Source of the DNA: Bradyrhizobium aeschynomenes
Lineage (GTDB): Bacteria > Pseudomonadota > Alphaproteobacteria > Rhizobiales > Xanthobacteraceae
Length of the DNA: 64,000 nt
Assembly: GCF_013178945.1 (NCBI RefSeq)
Contig: NZ_JABFDM010000001.1
Span: forward strand, 62,001-126,000
Reading direction: 5' to 3'
The stretch's first letter is position 1, and every line of letters starts with the position of its first letter. The position numbers were made by a program, and so were the translations under genes. Under the pieces are notes generated by a model. That model did no database searches and was not told the DNA's origin. It saw nothing but the letters and a program-made list of their open reading frames with translations. Positions 8,428 through 19,758 of the stretch are shown here, one piece after another.

Positions 8428-9318
8428 TTAGTCCGCCGTCAGGATGTCCGGTTCCTTGAAGTTGGCCGGATCGAGCTGCCACTTCTTCAGCAGCTCCTGG
8501 TGGATGCCTTCCTTCTGCACCTCGATCAGCGCGGCCATCACGGCGTCGCGGAACTTGGGCTTGTCTTTTGGCACGGCGATGCCGACCGAATAGGGGATCG
8601 TCACGGCGATCGCCTTCTCCAGCTTGTCCGGATAGGCCTTCACCGCCTGGTCCACCGTGTTGACGTCGTTGATGTAGGTATCGGCGCGGCCGGCGAGGAT
8701 GGCCTGGATGCAGTTGGCGTTGTTGTCATAGAGCTGGATCGTCGGCTCAGGCTTTCCGGCTTCCTTGCATTTCGGCGCGAGATCCTGGATCAGCGGCACC
8801 TCGACATAGCCGGTGTTCTCGGCCGCCGCGGCGCCACACAGGGACAGGTTGATGCCGTTGATGCCCTTCGGGTTGCCCTTGGCGACCAGGACGCCGTCGA
8901 ACACCTTGGAATAGGTGATGAAGTCGGCGGCCTTGGCGCGCTCCTTGGTGGCGTAGATGTCGGAGATCACGATGTCGGCCTGGCCGCTCGCCAGAGTGGT
9001 CAGCAGCGCGGCGAACGTCACCGCCTTGTAAGTCAGCTTGAAGCCCAGGCAGTCGCCGATCGCCTCGCCGAGGTCGATGTCGAAGCCGACATATTTGCTC
9101 GGGTCCTTCGGGTCGATCGACTCGTAGCCCGGGGTGTGCGGATTGATGGCGTTGACGAGCGTCTTGCCCTTCCAGTCCGGATATTTCTCCTTCAGCGCCG
9201 CGCAGCCCGCCGGCGTCGCCGCGCTCGCATCGACGGGTGCGAGCAGTGTTGCCGCGATGATGGCGCCGAGCGCGGCAAGCCACGCGCGCCGCGCTCCAGT
9301 GAATAGCCTCGTCTGCAT
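8428..9318 (-). CDS. Amino-acid ABC transporter periplasmic binding protein
   Basis: 296 residues. The ATG at 9318 has AAGGAGC about 8 bases upstream, which decides the start against an upstream in-frame ATG. Residues 1-33 are a Sec signal peptide with two arginines, a long Ala/Leu core and ASA before the cut. The mature part is a family-3 solute-binding protein: YVGFDIDLGEAIGDCLG, the segment ASGQADIVISDIYATKERAKA, and TYINDVNTVDQAV. It delivers a polar amino acid or similar to the fused permease-ATPase encoded just downstream. The ligand cannot be read; the neighbouring gamma-glutamyl and amide hydrolases hint at amino acids or their amides. Confidence 0.9.
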   Translation of the reverse strand: MQTRLFTGARRAWLAALGAIIAATLLAPVDASAATPAGCAALKEKYPDWKGKTLVNAINPHTPGYESIDPKDPSKYVGFDIDLGEAIGDCLGFKLTYKAVTFAALLTTLASGQADIVISDIYATKERAKAADFITYSKVFDGVLVAKGNPKGINGINLSLCGAAAAENTGYVEVPLIQDLAPKCKEAGKPEPTIQLYDNNANCIQAILAGRADTYINDVNTVDQAVKAYPDKLEKAIAVTIPYSVGIAVPKDKPKFRDAVMAALIEVQKEGIHQELLKKWQLDPANFKEPDILTAD

Positions 9319-9947
9319 GTTGCCAGCTCCTTCGAACGATGGTGTCGCGCTGGTCCGGCGGTGCATTGGTGCCGTCGCCCCGGTCCAAGCTCGGGACGAA
9401 GCTTAGGTGCGCGCCCGCGCGGATGACTTGTCCCTGGGCGCACAAAAAATTGGATCACGCCGGTGCAAGAATTGAGCAGCCATTGCCCAAAACGACGCCT
9501 CTGCGGAATGGGCTGCTGCTCGGGGGGCGATCTCCCGTGTCGTGGTGAAAATTATGATAATCAGAATTATTTGCCGCGTGAGACGCCCATTTCCGATGTC
9601 CTGGCACATTGATGATCGTACCCCCGGCTGTCGTCGTCCGCGAAAGCGGACGATCCAGTACGCCGTGACGCCGCGGTGAATCTCTTCTGCCGCGGAGTAC
9701 TGGATGCCCCGCTTTCGCGGAGCATGACGGCGGTGGGGATGACGAGACACAGCCGGTCACCAGGAAGCGCTCGTCTCGCGCCGAGATGGAGCGGCCAGAG
9801 TTTCACGCGTCTGGATCGTGGCACCGCAGGCCGACTCGTCCATGCACATGTGCATTGCGATAAGCCGTCTCGCGGGCTTGGCGGCTGCGGAGCTGCCGAC
9901 TACGATGCCGCCGCACAATCTGCCCTTTGTTTGTTGAGGTGTCTGCA
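9319..9947. other. Divergent intergenic region, 629 bp
   Basis: There is no gene here. It should hold the promoters of the amino-acid transporter (leftward) and the polyamine-class transporter (rightward). An A/T-rich stretch at about 9546-9572 stands out from the G+C-rich background and may be promoter DNA. A palindromic repeat occupies 9626-9740. The short open frames across it are repeat-derived. Confidence 0.5.
9626..9740. repeat. Intergenic inverted repeat (CGAAAGCGG...CCGCTTTCGCGG type)
   Basis: The left half GTCCGCGAAAGCGGACGATCC AGTAC-type module mirrors the right half GTACTGGATGCCCCGCTTTCGCGGA. The sequence between reads GCCGTGACG...TCTGCCGCGG. It resembles dispersed rhizobial repeats; only one copy is in the window. 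Confidence 0.6.
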
Positions 9948-10771
9948 ATGCTGTTCCGTTTTACGGGACAACTGTCTTTCGGCCAATTCGCAGTGCGGAC
10001 ACTGATCGTCGTCGCTTATGCCGTGATCTTCGCGCCGGTCGTCATGATCGTCGTGACCAGCTTCTTCGCGCAGGAAATCGTGAGCTTCCCGCCGCCGGGC
10101 CTGTCGCTGAAATGGTACGCGAACGCGCTGAGCAAGCCGGAATTTTTGCGCGGCCTCGTCACCAGCTTCCAGGTGGCGCTGCTCGCAACCGCGATCGGCG
10201 TGCCGCTCGGCACCGCCGCGGCGCTTGCGATCGTGCGCGGCGAGTTCCGCGGCCGTCAGGCGCTGTCATCGTTCCTGCTGGCGCCGCTCGCCGTGCCAGG
10301 CGTCGTTGCTGGCTCCGGCCTCTACATGTTCTACGTGCTCGCCGAGGACCTGCTCGACCGCGACATCAAGGCGACGACCGAAGGCCTCGTGGCCGCGCAT
10401 ACGCTGCTCGCGATTCCCTGGACGGTGCGTCTCGTCGTCGCCAGCCTGCAGGGGCTCGATCGCGCCGCCGAGGAGGCCGCCGCCAATCTCGGCGCCAGCC
10501 CGTTCACGGTGTTCCGCCGCATCACTTTGCCGATGATGCGTTCCGGCATCGTCGCGGCCGCGATGTTCTCCTTCATCCAGAGCTTTGAAAATCTCGATCT
10601 GTCGATGCTGCTGGTCGGCCCTGGTCGGATCACTTTGCCGGTCGCGATGCTGAACTATCTCGAATTCCGTATCGATCCGACGCTCGCCGCTGTCGCCACC
10701 GTGCAGATCATGCTGGTCGGGCTGCTGATGGTGGTCACCGACCGCTTCGTCAAACTGTCGCGGGTGGTGTG

Positions 10772-10772
<1 letters not shown>
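9948..10772 (+). CDS. ABC transporter permease, spermidine/putrescine (PotC) class
   Basis: 274 residues. A TTG start is possible at 9927, but the ATG at 9948 has TTGAGGT 7-8 bases upstream. About six membrane helices are visible. The conserved cytoplasmic EAA loop reads EEAAANLGASPFTVFRRITLP, the surface that docks to the ATPase. Family members import polyamines, opines, iron or small organic compounds. It is the first gene of a four-gene set (permease, ATPase, binding protein, permease) and its stop overlaps the next start by one base (TGATG). Confidence 0.9.
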
Positions 10773-11836
<1,064 letters not shown>

Positions 11837-11866
11837 CGCATCCCATCCCAAGCGAGAGGTTCTCCC

Positions 11867-12898
11867 ATGATTTCGCGACGTCATTTTCTCTCTGCCAGCG
11901 CCGGCGTCGCCGCGCTGGCCTCCGGCATGCCGACGGCCCGCGCCGAGGGCGGGCAGGTCGTGGTCGGCACCTGGGGCGGCGACTACGGCCAGCTGCTGTC
12001 CGACATCATCGACAAGCCGATCATGACGCCGAAGGGGTTCGAGATCGTGCAGGACGTCGGTAACGCCGATCCGCGCAAGACCAAGCTGCTCGCCGAACGT
12101 CAGAGCCGGCGCGGCTCGATGGACGTCGCTTGCCTGTCCGACAATGACGCCTACATCGTGTCGCAGTCGGACGTGTTCGAGAGGGTCGACGCGGCGCAGG
12201 TGAAGCGGCTCGACAAGGTCTTCCCCGAGCTGAGAAGCGACATCGCGATCCCGCACATCTATTCGGCGCAGGTGATCCTCTACAACACAAACCAGGTGAA
12301 GACGCCGCCGCAATCCTTCGCCGATCTCTGGGATCCGAAATGGCGCGGCAAGATCGGCCTCGCCGACATCCTCTATCCCAACAACACGCTGGCCGCGGCG
12401 CTCGCCGGCGGCGGCGGTGTCAGCAATCTCGATCCGGCCGAGAAGAAGCTGATGGAATGGCGCTCGCTCGACGTGAAGATCTATCCGTCGAACGAGGCGT
12501 TGGCGGCCGCACTGAAGTCGGAGGAGGTGTGGCTGACCACGATGTGGCTCGCCCGCGGCTTCATGTGGAAGAAGTCCGGCATTCCGCTCGCCCATGTCGT
12601 GCCGAAGGAAGGTACGCCGGCGATCGTGTTCCAGGCCTCTGTGCCGAAGAACGCCAAGAACAAGGCCGGCGGCTTCGCCTATCTCGACGCGATGTTGGAC
12701 GCCAAGGCGCAGGGCGGCTTCGCCGACAAGATGGGCTATGTCCCGACCGTCACCGACGCGCCGCTGCCGGAGGATCTCGCCAAGCAGGTCAGCCTCACCG
12801 AGGCCGAGCGCGCGCGGCTGTTGAAGCCGGATTACGCCTATGCTGCAGGGCGTTCGCAGCGCACGCTCGACTTCTGGAACAAGGAGTTCAAGGCCTGA
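11867..12898 (+). CDS. ABC transporter binding protein with Tat signal, PotD/Fbp class
   Basis: 343 residues. The N-terminus has a twin-arginine motif (SRRHFL at 3-8), a short hydrophobic stretch and ARA near residue 26, so it is probably exported folded by Tat. The mature protein starts with VVVGTWGGDYG, typical of the PotD/AfuA extracellular binding-protein family, and has NTNQVKTPP and WDPKWRGKIG. GAGAGG precedes the start. It follows its ATPase by 30 bp. A strong hairpin just after its stop (12914-12936) may stabilise the upstream mRNA. Ligand unknown. Confidence 0.9.
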   Translation: MISRRHFLSASAGVAALASGMPTARAEGGQVVVGTWGGDYGQLLSDIIDKPIMTPKGFEIVQDVGNADPRKTKLLAERQSRRGSMDVACLSDNDAYIVSQSDVFERVDAAQVKRLDKVFPELRSDIAIPHIYSAQVILYNTNQVKTPPQSFADLWDPKWRGKIGLADILYPNNTLAAALAGGGGVSNLDPAEKKLMEWRSLDVKIYPSNEALAAALKSEEVWLTTMWLARGFMWKKSGIPLAHVVPKEGTPAIVFQASVPKNAKNKAGGFAYLDAMLDAKAQGGFADKMGYVPTVTDAPLPEDLAKQVSLTEAERARLLKPDYAYAAGRSQRTLDFWNKEFKA

Positions 12899-12913
12899 GC
12901 CTTGGATAATGCG

Positions 12914-12936
12914 CTCCTGCGGCTTCGCCGCAGGAG
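12914..12936 (+). terminator. Intra-operon hairpin after the binding-protein gene
   Basis: CTCCTGCGGC (12914-12923), loop TTC, GCCGCAGGAG (12927-12936): a perfect 10-bp stem. There is no T-run after it, so it is unlikely to be a full terminator. It lies between the binding protein and its second permease, where such hairpins often protect the upstream transcript and let the binding protein be made in excess. Confidence 0.6.
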
Positions 12937-12979
12937 CCGCGGCTGAACAGCCGATACTTTCGCAATCGGAGCTTGCGCG

Positions 12980-13810
12980 ATGGCGCTGCTGGTCGTCCCT
13001 GCCTGTCTCTTGGTCCTGGCGCTGCTGATCGGGCCGATGATCCTGATGTTCCGGATCTCGCTGAACCAGTTCAGCCCGACCCAGCTGATGATGCAGGCGC
13101 TGTCGCCGGACAATTACATCAAGGCCGCGACCGATCCGTACTACCAACAGATCATCCTGGCCACGCTCGGCATCGCGCTGCTGTGCACGCTGCTGACCCT
13201 GATCCTGGCGTTTCCGGCGGCCTATTGGCTCGGCCGCATGGAGAGCCGCTGGAAGAGCCTCGTCGTGATCGCCACCCTGTTCCCGCTGCTGGTCGGCAAC
13301 GTCGTGCGCTCCGCCGGCTGGATGGCGCTGTTCGCGCGTGACGGGCTGCTCAACACGGTGCTGATGAAGCTCGGCGTGGTTTCAGCGCCGCTCGAGATCA
13401 TGTACACGACCAAGGCGGTCATCATCGGAATCATCGCCGTCGTGCTACCCTACATGATCCTGACGCTGTCGGCGGTCATCGAGAGCATTCCGCGCGATCT
13501 CGAATATGCCGCCGCCAATCTCGGCGCATCAGGCGCGCGCGTATTCTGGCGGGTGATCCTGCCGCTGTCCGGCCCGGGCGTCGCCGCGGGCTCGATCCTG
13601 GTGTTCGTTTTGTGCATGAACACCTATGCAACGGCGGTGCTTCTCGGCGGCCCGCGATTCAAGATGATGGCGCCTGCGGTGTACGACCAGTTCGTGCGCG
13701 GCAACAACTGGCCGATGGGCGCCGCGCTGGCCTTCATGCTGCTGGCGGTGACCATGGCGTTCACCGTGTTCGGCAGCGTGGCGTTCGCGCGGAAGTACAG
13801 GGCGGGGTAG
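12980..13810 (+). CDS. ABC transporter permease, PotB class
   Basis: 276 residues with about six membrane helices. The EAA loop EYAAANLGASGARVFWRVILP lies at about 175-195. ATG at 12980 follows AATCGGAGC. It is the second permease of the 9948-13810 importer and would pair with the permease at 9948. The order permease-ATPase-binding protein-permease is unusual in that the two permeases are at opposite ends of the set. Confidence 0.9.
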   Translation: MALLVVPACLLVLALLIGPMILMFRISLNQFSPTQLMMQALSPDNYIKAATDPYYQQIILATLGIALLCTLLTLILAFPAAYWLGRMESRWKSLVVIATLFPLLVGNVVRSAGWMALFARDGLLNTVLMKLGVVSAPLEIMYTTKAVIIGIIAVVLPYMILTLSAVIESIPRDLEYAAANLGASGARVFWRVILPLSGPGVAAGSILVFVLCMNTYATAVLLGGPRFKMMAPAVYDQFVRGNNWPMGAALAFMLLAVTMAFTVFGSVAFARKYRAG

Positions 13811-13852
13811 GGCTAAGAATGTGGTGCGAGAATTTTGCCGCGCGGCCGGTGT

Positions 13853-13992
13853 AACCTCTCCCCGCCTGCGGGGAGAGGTCGGATTGCATCGCCAGATGCA
13901 ATCCGGGTGAGGGGGGACAGGTCTCACTACATACACTCCCCGCGCGGCTGCCCCTCACCCCAACCCTCTCCCCGTGAAGAACGGGGAGAGGG
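13853..13992. repeat. Dispersed C-rich/G-rich inverted repeat, family D
   Basis: AACCTCTCCCCGCCTGCGG with its mirror GGGGAGAGGT forms one hairpin, GATTGCATCGCCAGATGCAATC forms a second, and AACCCTCTCCCCGTGAAGAA with CGGGGAGAGGG forms a third. It fills the gap between the transporter and the amidohydrolase, so read-through between them may be reduced. Confidence 0.7.
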
Positions 13993-14042
13993 AGCGCACC
14001 GCCGCTCTGGCTCGTAGTTCGGGATAAGAAGGACAAGAATGC

Positions 14043-15646
<1,604 letters not shown>

Positions 15647-15650
<4 letters not shown>

Positions 15651-16657
15651 GCGCTGGTATCATCGACTTCTTCGTCCTCACCGGCTTCCTCGGCTCGGGC
15701 AAGACCTCGCTGCTGCGTGATGTCCTGACCGCGGAGACCGCGTCCGACACCGCCGTGATCGTCAACGAGGCCGGCGAGGTCGGGCTCGACGGCGTGCTCT
15801 TACGCGAGAGCGGCGACGACGTGCCGATGGCGATGCTGTCGAACGGCTGCGTCTGCTGCCAGGTCGGCAGCGATCTTGCCTTTACCATCGATCGCCTGAT
15901 CATGGCGCCGCGTCCCGACGGCCTTCCGTCCTTACGCCGGATCATCCTGGAAACATCGGGCCTCTCAATGCCGGGTCCGGTGCTGCGCCAGCTCGCGACC
16001 CTCGCCGAGCACCGCATGCGCGTCGCCGTCGTGGCGACCTACGATCTTACGCGCGGCCTGGACGTCGCGACCTTCGAGGAAGCCGCCGCGCAATGGGCCG
16101 CGGCGCATCGTATCGTGGCGACCAAAGCGGATCTCGTGCCCGACGCCCTGGCAGCAGCGCCCGCTGCGATCGCGCAACTCAATCCGGTGGCCGAGGCCAT
16201 CGTCGATGCGGATCGTGCATTGGCCGTGTCGGCCGCCTTCGCGCCGTTGTCATCGGCGCCGCCGCTGCGCGAGATCGCGCCCGCTTTGGCCGCCGCGCAT
16301 CCGCGCCTCGCGCTCTGCCTCGTCCGCCCGCTCGCCGACATCGCCTATGCCAATCTGGCCAGCTGGCTCGACAATGTCGCCGGCTGCCTCGGCGAGCGGC
16401 TGCTGCGCATCAAGGGGCTCGTGAAGGTGCCCGAGGCGCCGCGGCCGCTGATCGTCGAAAGCGTCGGCACGGTGTTCTCGCCGCCGCGGCAATTGACGGC
16501 CGAGAAGCCGCCAGCGCCCTTCATCGTCGTGATCGCGCGCGACATCGTCCGCACCGAGCTGGAGCAGGTCGAGCCATCCGGCTTGTTCACGTTCTCCTGG
16601 CGCGAGCCCGAGAGCGGCGCAACGCCGCGCGGCATGCGCGCGGAGTGGGTGACCTGA
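15647..16657 (+). CDS. CobW/COG0523-family GTP-dependent metallochaperone
   Basis: 336 residues. Walker A GFLGSGKT at 13-20, a switch region VNEAGEVGLD at 39-48, the metal-binding GCVCC at 67-71 (C68, C70, C71) and a TKAD base-recognition motif near 155. A CobW C-terminal domain follows. Family members bind Zn, Co, Ni or Fe and deliver it to target enzymes with GTP hydrolysis. The ATGA overlap with the amidohydrolase gene suggests the amidohydrolase is its client. The usual NEFGE is NEAGE here, a conservative change. Confidence 0.9.
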
Positions 16658-16693
16658 ACGGCTCGTCAAAGCTTCAGGAGGCCAAGCTACTCG

Positions 16694-16829
16694 CCGTCAT
16701 TCCGGGGCAATCGTCCACACGCTGTTGCGTGTGGGCGATTGAACCCGGAATCTCGAGATGGCTGCACACGGTGCAAGCCAACATCGAGATTCCGGGTTCA
16801 AGGCCTGCGGCCTTGCCCCGGAATGACGG
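16694..16829. repeat. Dispersed palindromic repeat, family C
   Basis: CCGTCATTCCGGGGCAA at the left and CCCCGGAATGACGG at the right are inverted copies; inside, GAACCCGGAATCTCGAGA mirrors TCGAGATTCCGGGTTC. Other copies are at 39085-39203 and 42046-42156. It separates the convergent CobW-type and IclR genes. Confidence 0.8.
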
Positions 16830-16844
16830 TGCTCTTGGTGCAGA

Positions 16845-17666
16845 TTAACTGCCGCCGATCGTGCTCAGGCTGCGCGAGGGATAGCGCAGCGCTACGTCGA
16901 ACGGGTTGAGCTTCCCCGCCAGCGCCTGCGCCTCGCTCTGCAGGATCTTCACGACATGCGGCAGGCGATCCGCGTTCAGCCGCTCCGCCAGTGTGCCGAC
17001 GCTCAGCGCGGCGACCGCGCGCCCCTGCGCGTCGAGCACCGGCACGCCAACGCCGGCCATGCCTGGAATGAGTCCCGTGCTGGTGTTGACCCAGCCTTGT
17101 GCGCGCGCCTGCGCCAGCGCGCTGCGCAGCGAGGCTTCGTCGAGGAAGCCGCGGTCGAGCAGGCGCGGGATGTTGAAGCGGATCACCGCCTCCTGCTCGT
17201 CGTCGGGGAGATTGGCGAGGATGGCGAGGCTGCCCTGGCCGAGTCCGAGCGGCACCTTGCCGCCGATGTCGCCCGTGAAGGAGCGGATCGGGAACGGGCC
17301 CTCGACCCGGTCGAGGCACACGGCATCGAAGCCGTTGCGCACCAGCAGGAAGATCGTGTCGCTCAAGGTGGCCGACAGCCGGAGCAGCGCCGGACGCGCG
17401 GCGTCGCGCAGACCGCTGGCCTGGCCGGCGCGCGCGGCGAGCACGTAGAAGTCGAGCGCGAGGCGATAGCGCTTGCCCGCGGCCTGCTCGGCAAAACCTT
17501 CTGCGGCGAGGTCCTGCAGCATGCGGTGCGCGGTCGGCTGGCTGCAGCCGGCGGCCTCGGCGATGTCCTTCAGCCGCAGCCCCTCGGGATCGCCTTCGGC
17601 GAGCACGCGCAGCAGTTTCAAAGCCCGTCGCAGGCTTGATGTGGAGTCGGAATCGGCGATCGTCAT
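16845..17666 (-). CDS. IclR-family transcriptional regulator
   Basis: 273 residues. The N-terminal winged helix-turn-helix lies at about 10-70 (LKDIAEAAGCSQPTAHRML as recognition region). The C-terminal effector-binding IclR domain at about 90-260 contains RSFTGDIGGKVPLGLGQGS and a GVGVPVLDAQGR segment. It is transcribed away from the transporter and oxidoreductase operon at 17844, with 177 bp between them, so it probably controls that operon and itself. A palindromic site candidate is at 17735-17753. Confidence 0.9.
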   Translation of the reverse strand: MTIADSDSTSSLRRALKLLRVLAEGDPEGLRLKDIAEAAGCSQPTAHRMLQDLAAEGFAEQAAGKRYRLALDFYVLAARAGQASGLRDAARPALLRLSATLSDTIFLLVRNGFDAVCLDRVEGPFPIRSFTGDIGGKVPLGLGQGSLAILANLPDDEQEAVIRFNIPRLLDRGFLDEASLRSALAQARAQGWVNTSTGLIPGMAGVGVPVLDAQGRAVAALSVGTLAERLNADRLPHVVKILQSEAQALAGKLNPFDVALRYPSRSLSTIGGS

Positions 17667-17734
17667 CTGCCTCAGCGAAAAGTGGAAGGGAGGAAACGAT
17701 TTAAGATTTCATATATCAGAATTCAGGCAAGATA

Positions 17735-17753
17735 AATTCAGGATACCGGAATT
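17735..17753. promoter_or_regulatory. Candidate IclR operator
   Basis: AATTCAGGATACCGGAATT pairs with its own reverse complement at 16 of the 18 non-central positions counted as AATTC-n-GG-nnn-CC-n-GAATT arms (7 base pairs). It lies in an A/T-rich island (17698-17760) between the divergent IclR gene and its likely target operon. A related half site, CAGAATTCAGG, is at 17717-17727. Confidence 0.5.
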
Positions 17754-17843
17754 CATGATTGACGGTTGGTCGCCGCTCGACGTGAAATCCGTCCAGGGCG
17801 GCCACTCCCGGGCAATGGCAGGGAGCCTCCCGCGCGAGGATGC

Positions 17844-18899
17844 ATGGGTTTCCTGACGCTGGACGGTCTGACGAAGCGCTATGGCGAGGCCGCTGCGGTC
17901 AGCGACGTCACTCTCAGTGTCGCCAAGGGCGAGTTCATCTCGCTGCTCGGTCCGTCCGGCTGCGGCAAGACCACGACCCTCCAGATGATCGCCGGGCTCG
18001 TCGAACCGAGCGCGGGGCGCATCACGCTCGACGGCCGCGACATCACCCACGAGAAGCCCGATCGTCGCGGCCTCGGCATCGTCTTCCAGAGCTATGCGCT
18101 GTTCCCGCACATGACTGTGGCGCAGAACGTGTCCTTCGGACTCGAGATGCGCAAGGTTGCGCGGCCTGAGCGCGAGACGCGCGTCAAGCAGGCGCTCGCG
18201 CTGGTGCAGCTCGCCGCCCTTGCCGACCGCTATCCGCGCCAGCTCTCCGGCGGCCAGCGCCAGCGCGTCGCGGTCGCACGAGCGCTCGTCATCGATCCGC
18301 CAGTGTTGCTGCTCGACGAGCCCCTGTCCAACCTCGATGCCAAGCTGCGCGAGGAGATGCAGTTCGAGCTGCGGGGCATCCAGCAGCGGGTCGGCGCCAC
18401 CACGATCATGGTCACGCACGACCAAAGCGAGGCGCTGTCGATGAGCGACCGCGTCGTGGTGATGGAGCAGGGCCGCATCATGCAGGTCGACGCGCCGTAC
18501 CGGCTGTATGAGAGCCCAGCGACGCCGTTCATCTCGTCCTTCGTCGGCAAGATGAACCGGCTTCACGGCGTCTGGCGTAACAGCGGTTTCGAAAGCGCCG
18601 GCCGCGTGCTGCCGTGCGACGGCGCGGATCTCACCGAGGGCGCGGCGGCCGTGCTGGCGATCCGGCCGGAGAAGATCACGCTGACCTCGCCGGGTGCGGG
18701 CGTGCTCGACGGCCGCGTCACCGCGCGCTTCTTTCTCGGCAGCGCGTGGTTCTTCACCATCGAGACGGATGCCGGACTGATCGGCGTCTCCCTGCCCAAT
18801 GCCGGCGAGGAGCCGGCGCGAGAGGGCGATCCGGTCGGACTCGACTGGAGCAAATCGAGCGCGAAGGCCGCCAAGCCCGAGGGAGCACAGCCTGCATGA
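17844..18899 (+). CDS. ABC transporter ATP-binding protein, PotA class
   Basis: 351 residues. The ATG at 17844 has GAGGA just upstream and gives a normal PotA N-terminus (MGFLTLDGL); the longer frame from 17766 would add 26 unrelated residues. Walker A GPSGCGKTT near 36, VFQSYALFPHM near 80, signature LSGGQRQR near 134 and Walker B LLLDEPLSNLDAKLR near 155. A C-terminal TOBE-like domain contains AIRPEKITL. First gene of the operon 17844-24437; its end overlaps the next permease by four bases. Confidence 0.92.
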   Translation: MGFLTLDGLTKRYGEAAAVSDVTLSVAKGEFISLLGPSGCGKTTTLQMIAGLVEPSAGRITLDGRDITHEKPDRRGLGIVFQSYALFPHMTVAQNVSFGLEMRKVARPERETRVKQALALVQLAALADRYPRQLSGGQRQRVAVARALVIDPPVLLLDEPLSNLDAKLREEMQFELRGIQQRVGATTIMVTHDQSEALSMSDRVVVMEQGRIMQVDAPYRLYESPATPFISSFVGKMNRLHGVWRNSGFESAGRVLPCDGADLTEGAAAVLAIRPEKITLTSPGAGVLDGRVTARFFLGSAWFFTIETDAGLIGVSLPNAGEEPAREGDPVGLDWSKSSAKAAKPEGAQPA

Positions 18900-19753
18900 G
18901 CAGCGCGCGCGCCGGCACGACACCCTGGCTGCTCGCCGCGCCCGGCGCGCTGCTGTTCACCGCGCTCGTGGTCGTGCCGCTCGTCCTCACGCTCGTGCTG
19001 TCGTTCCACGTCTACGACACGGCGAGCGGCGTGAAGGACGAGACGACGCTCTCGCACTACGCGATCATTCTCTCCGACAGCTACTTCCTCAACATTTTCT
19101 GGCGCACGCTGCGGCTCGCCGCGCTGACCACCTTGATCTGCGCCATGATCGGCGCGCCCGAGGCCTACATTCTGTCGCGCATGCGCGAGCCCTGGCGCTC
19201 GATCTTCCTGCTCGCGATCATCGGTCCGCTGCTGGTCTCGGTCGTGGTGCGCGCCTTCGGCTGGAGCATGCTGCTCGGGCCCACCGGCCTGGTCAACGAG
19301 GCGTTCCGTGCGCTCGGCCTGGGCACCGTGAAGATCCTCTACACCGAGACCGCCATCGTGATCGCGCTGGTCCACGTCATGCTGCCGTTCATGGTGATCC
19401 CGGTCTGGACCTCGCTGCAGAAGCTCGATCCGATGGTGGAAGCTGCCGCCTGGACGCTCGGCGCCTCGCGCTTGACCGCGCTGGGCCGCGTTGTGCTGCC
19501 GCAGGTCACCATGGGTCTGTTGTCCGGCAGCCTCGTCGTGTTCGGCCTCTCGGCGTCGGCCTTTGCGATCCCCGCGCTGCTCGGCGGCCGCCGGCTGAAG
19601 ATGGCGGCGACCCTGGTCTATGACGAATACATGCACGAGCTGAACTGGCCGCTCGGCGCGGCGATCGCGATCCTGGTGCTGGTCATCAATCTCGTCATCA
19701 TGCTGGCCTATCAGCGCGTGGTCGAGGCCCGCGCCCGGCGGACGTTGGGGTGA
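18896..19753 (+). CDS. ABC transporter permease, PotB class
   Basis: 285 residues. The ATG at 18896 overlaps the upstream stop (ATGA) and has GGGAG about 10 bases before it; the frame extends upstream only inside the ATPase gene. About six membrane helices. The EAA-type loop reads VEAAAWTLGASRLTALGRVVLP. It forms the pore with the next gene product. Confidence 0.9.
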   Translation: MSSARAGTTPWLLAAPGALLFTALVVVPLVLTLVLSFHVYDTASGVKDETTLSHYAIILSDSYFLNIFWRTLRLAALTTLICAMIGAPEAYILSRMREPWRSIFLLAIIGPLLVSVVVRAFGWSMLLGPTGLVNEAFRALGLGTVKILYTETAIVIALVHVMLPFMVIPVWTSLQKLDPMVEAAAWTLGASRLTALGRVVLPQVTMGLLSGSLVVFGLSASAFAIPALLGGRRLKMAATLVYDEYMHELNWPLGAAIAILVLVINLVIMLAYQRVVEARARRTLG

Positions 19754-19758
19754 TCAGC

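Noticed and set aside
9676..10005. 109-codon frame upstream of the polyamine-class permease
   Set aside because: Begins inside the inverted repeat at 9626-9740 and runs into the permease gene in another frame; no homologous pattern.
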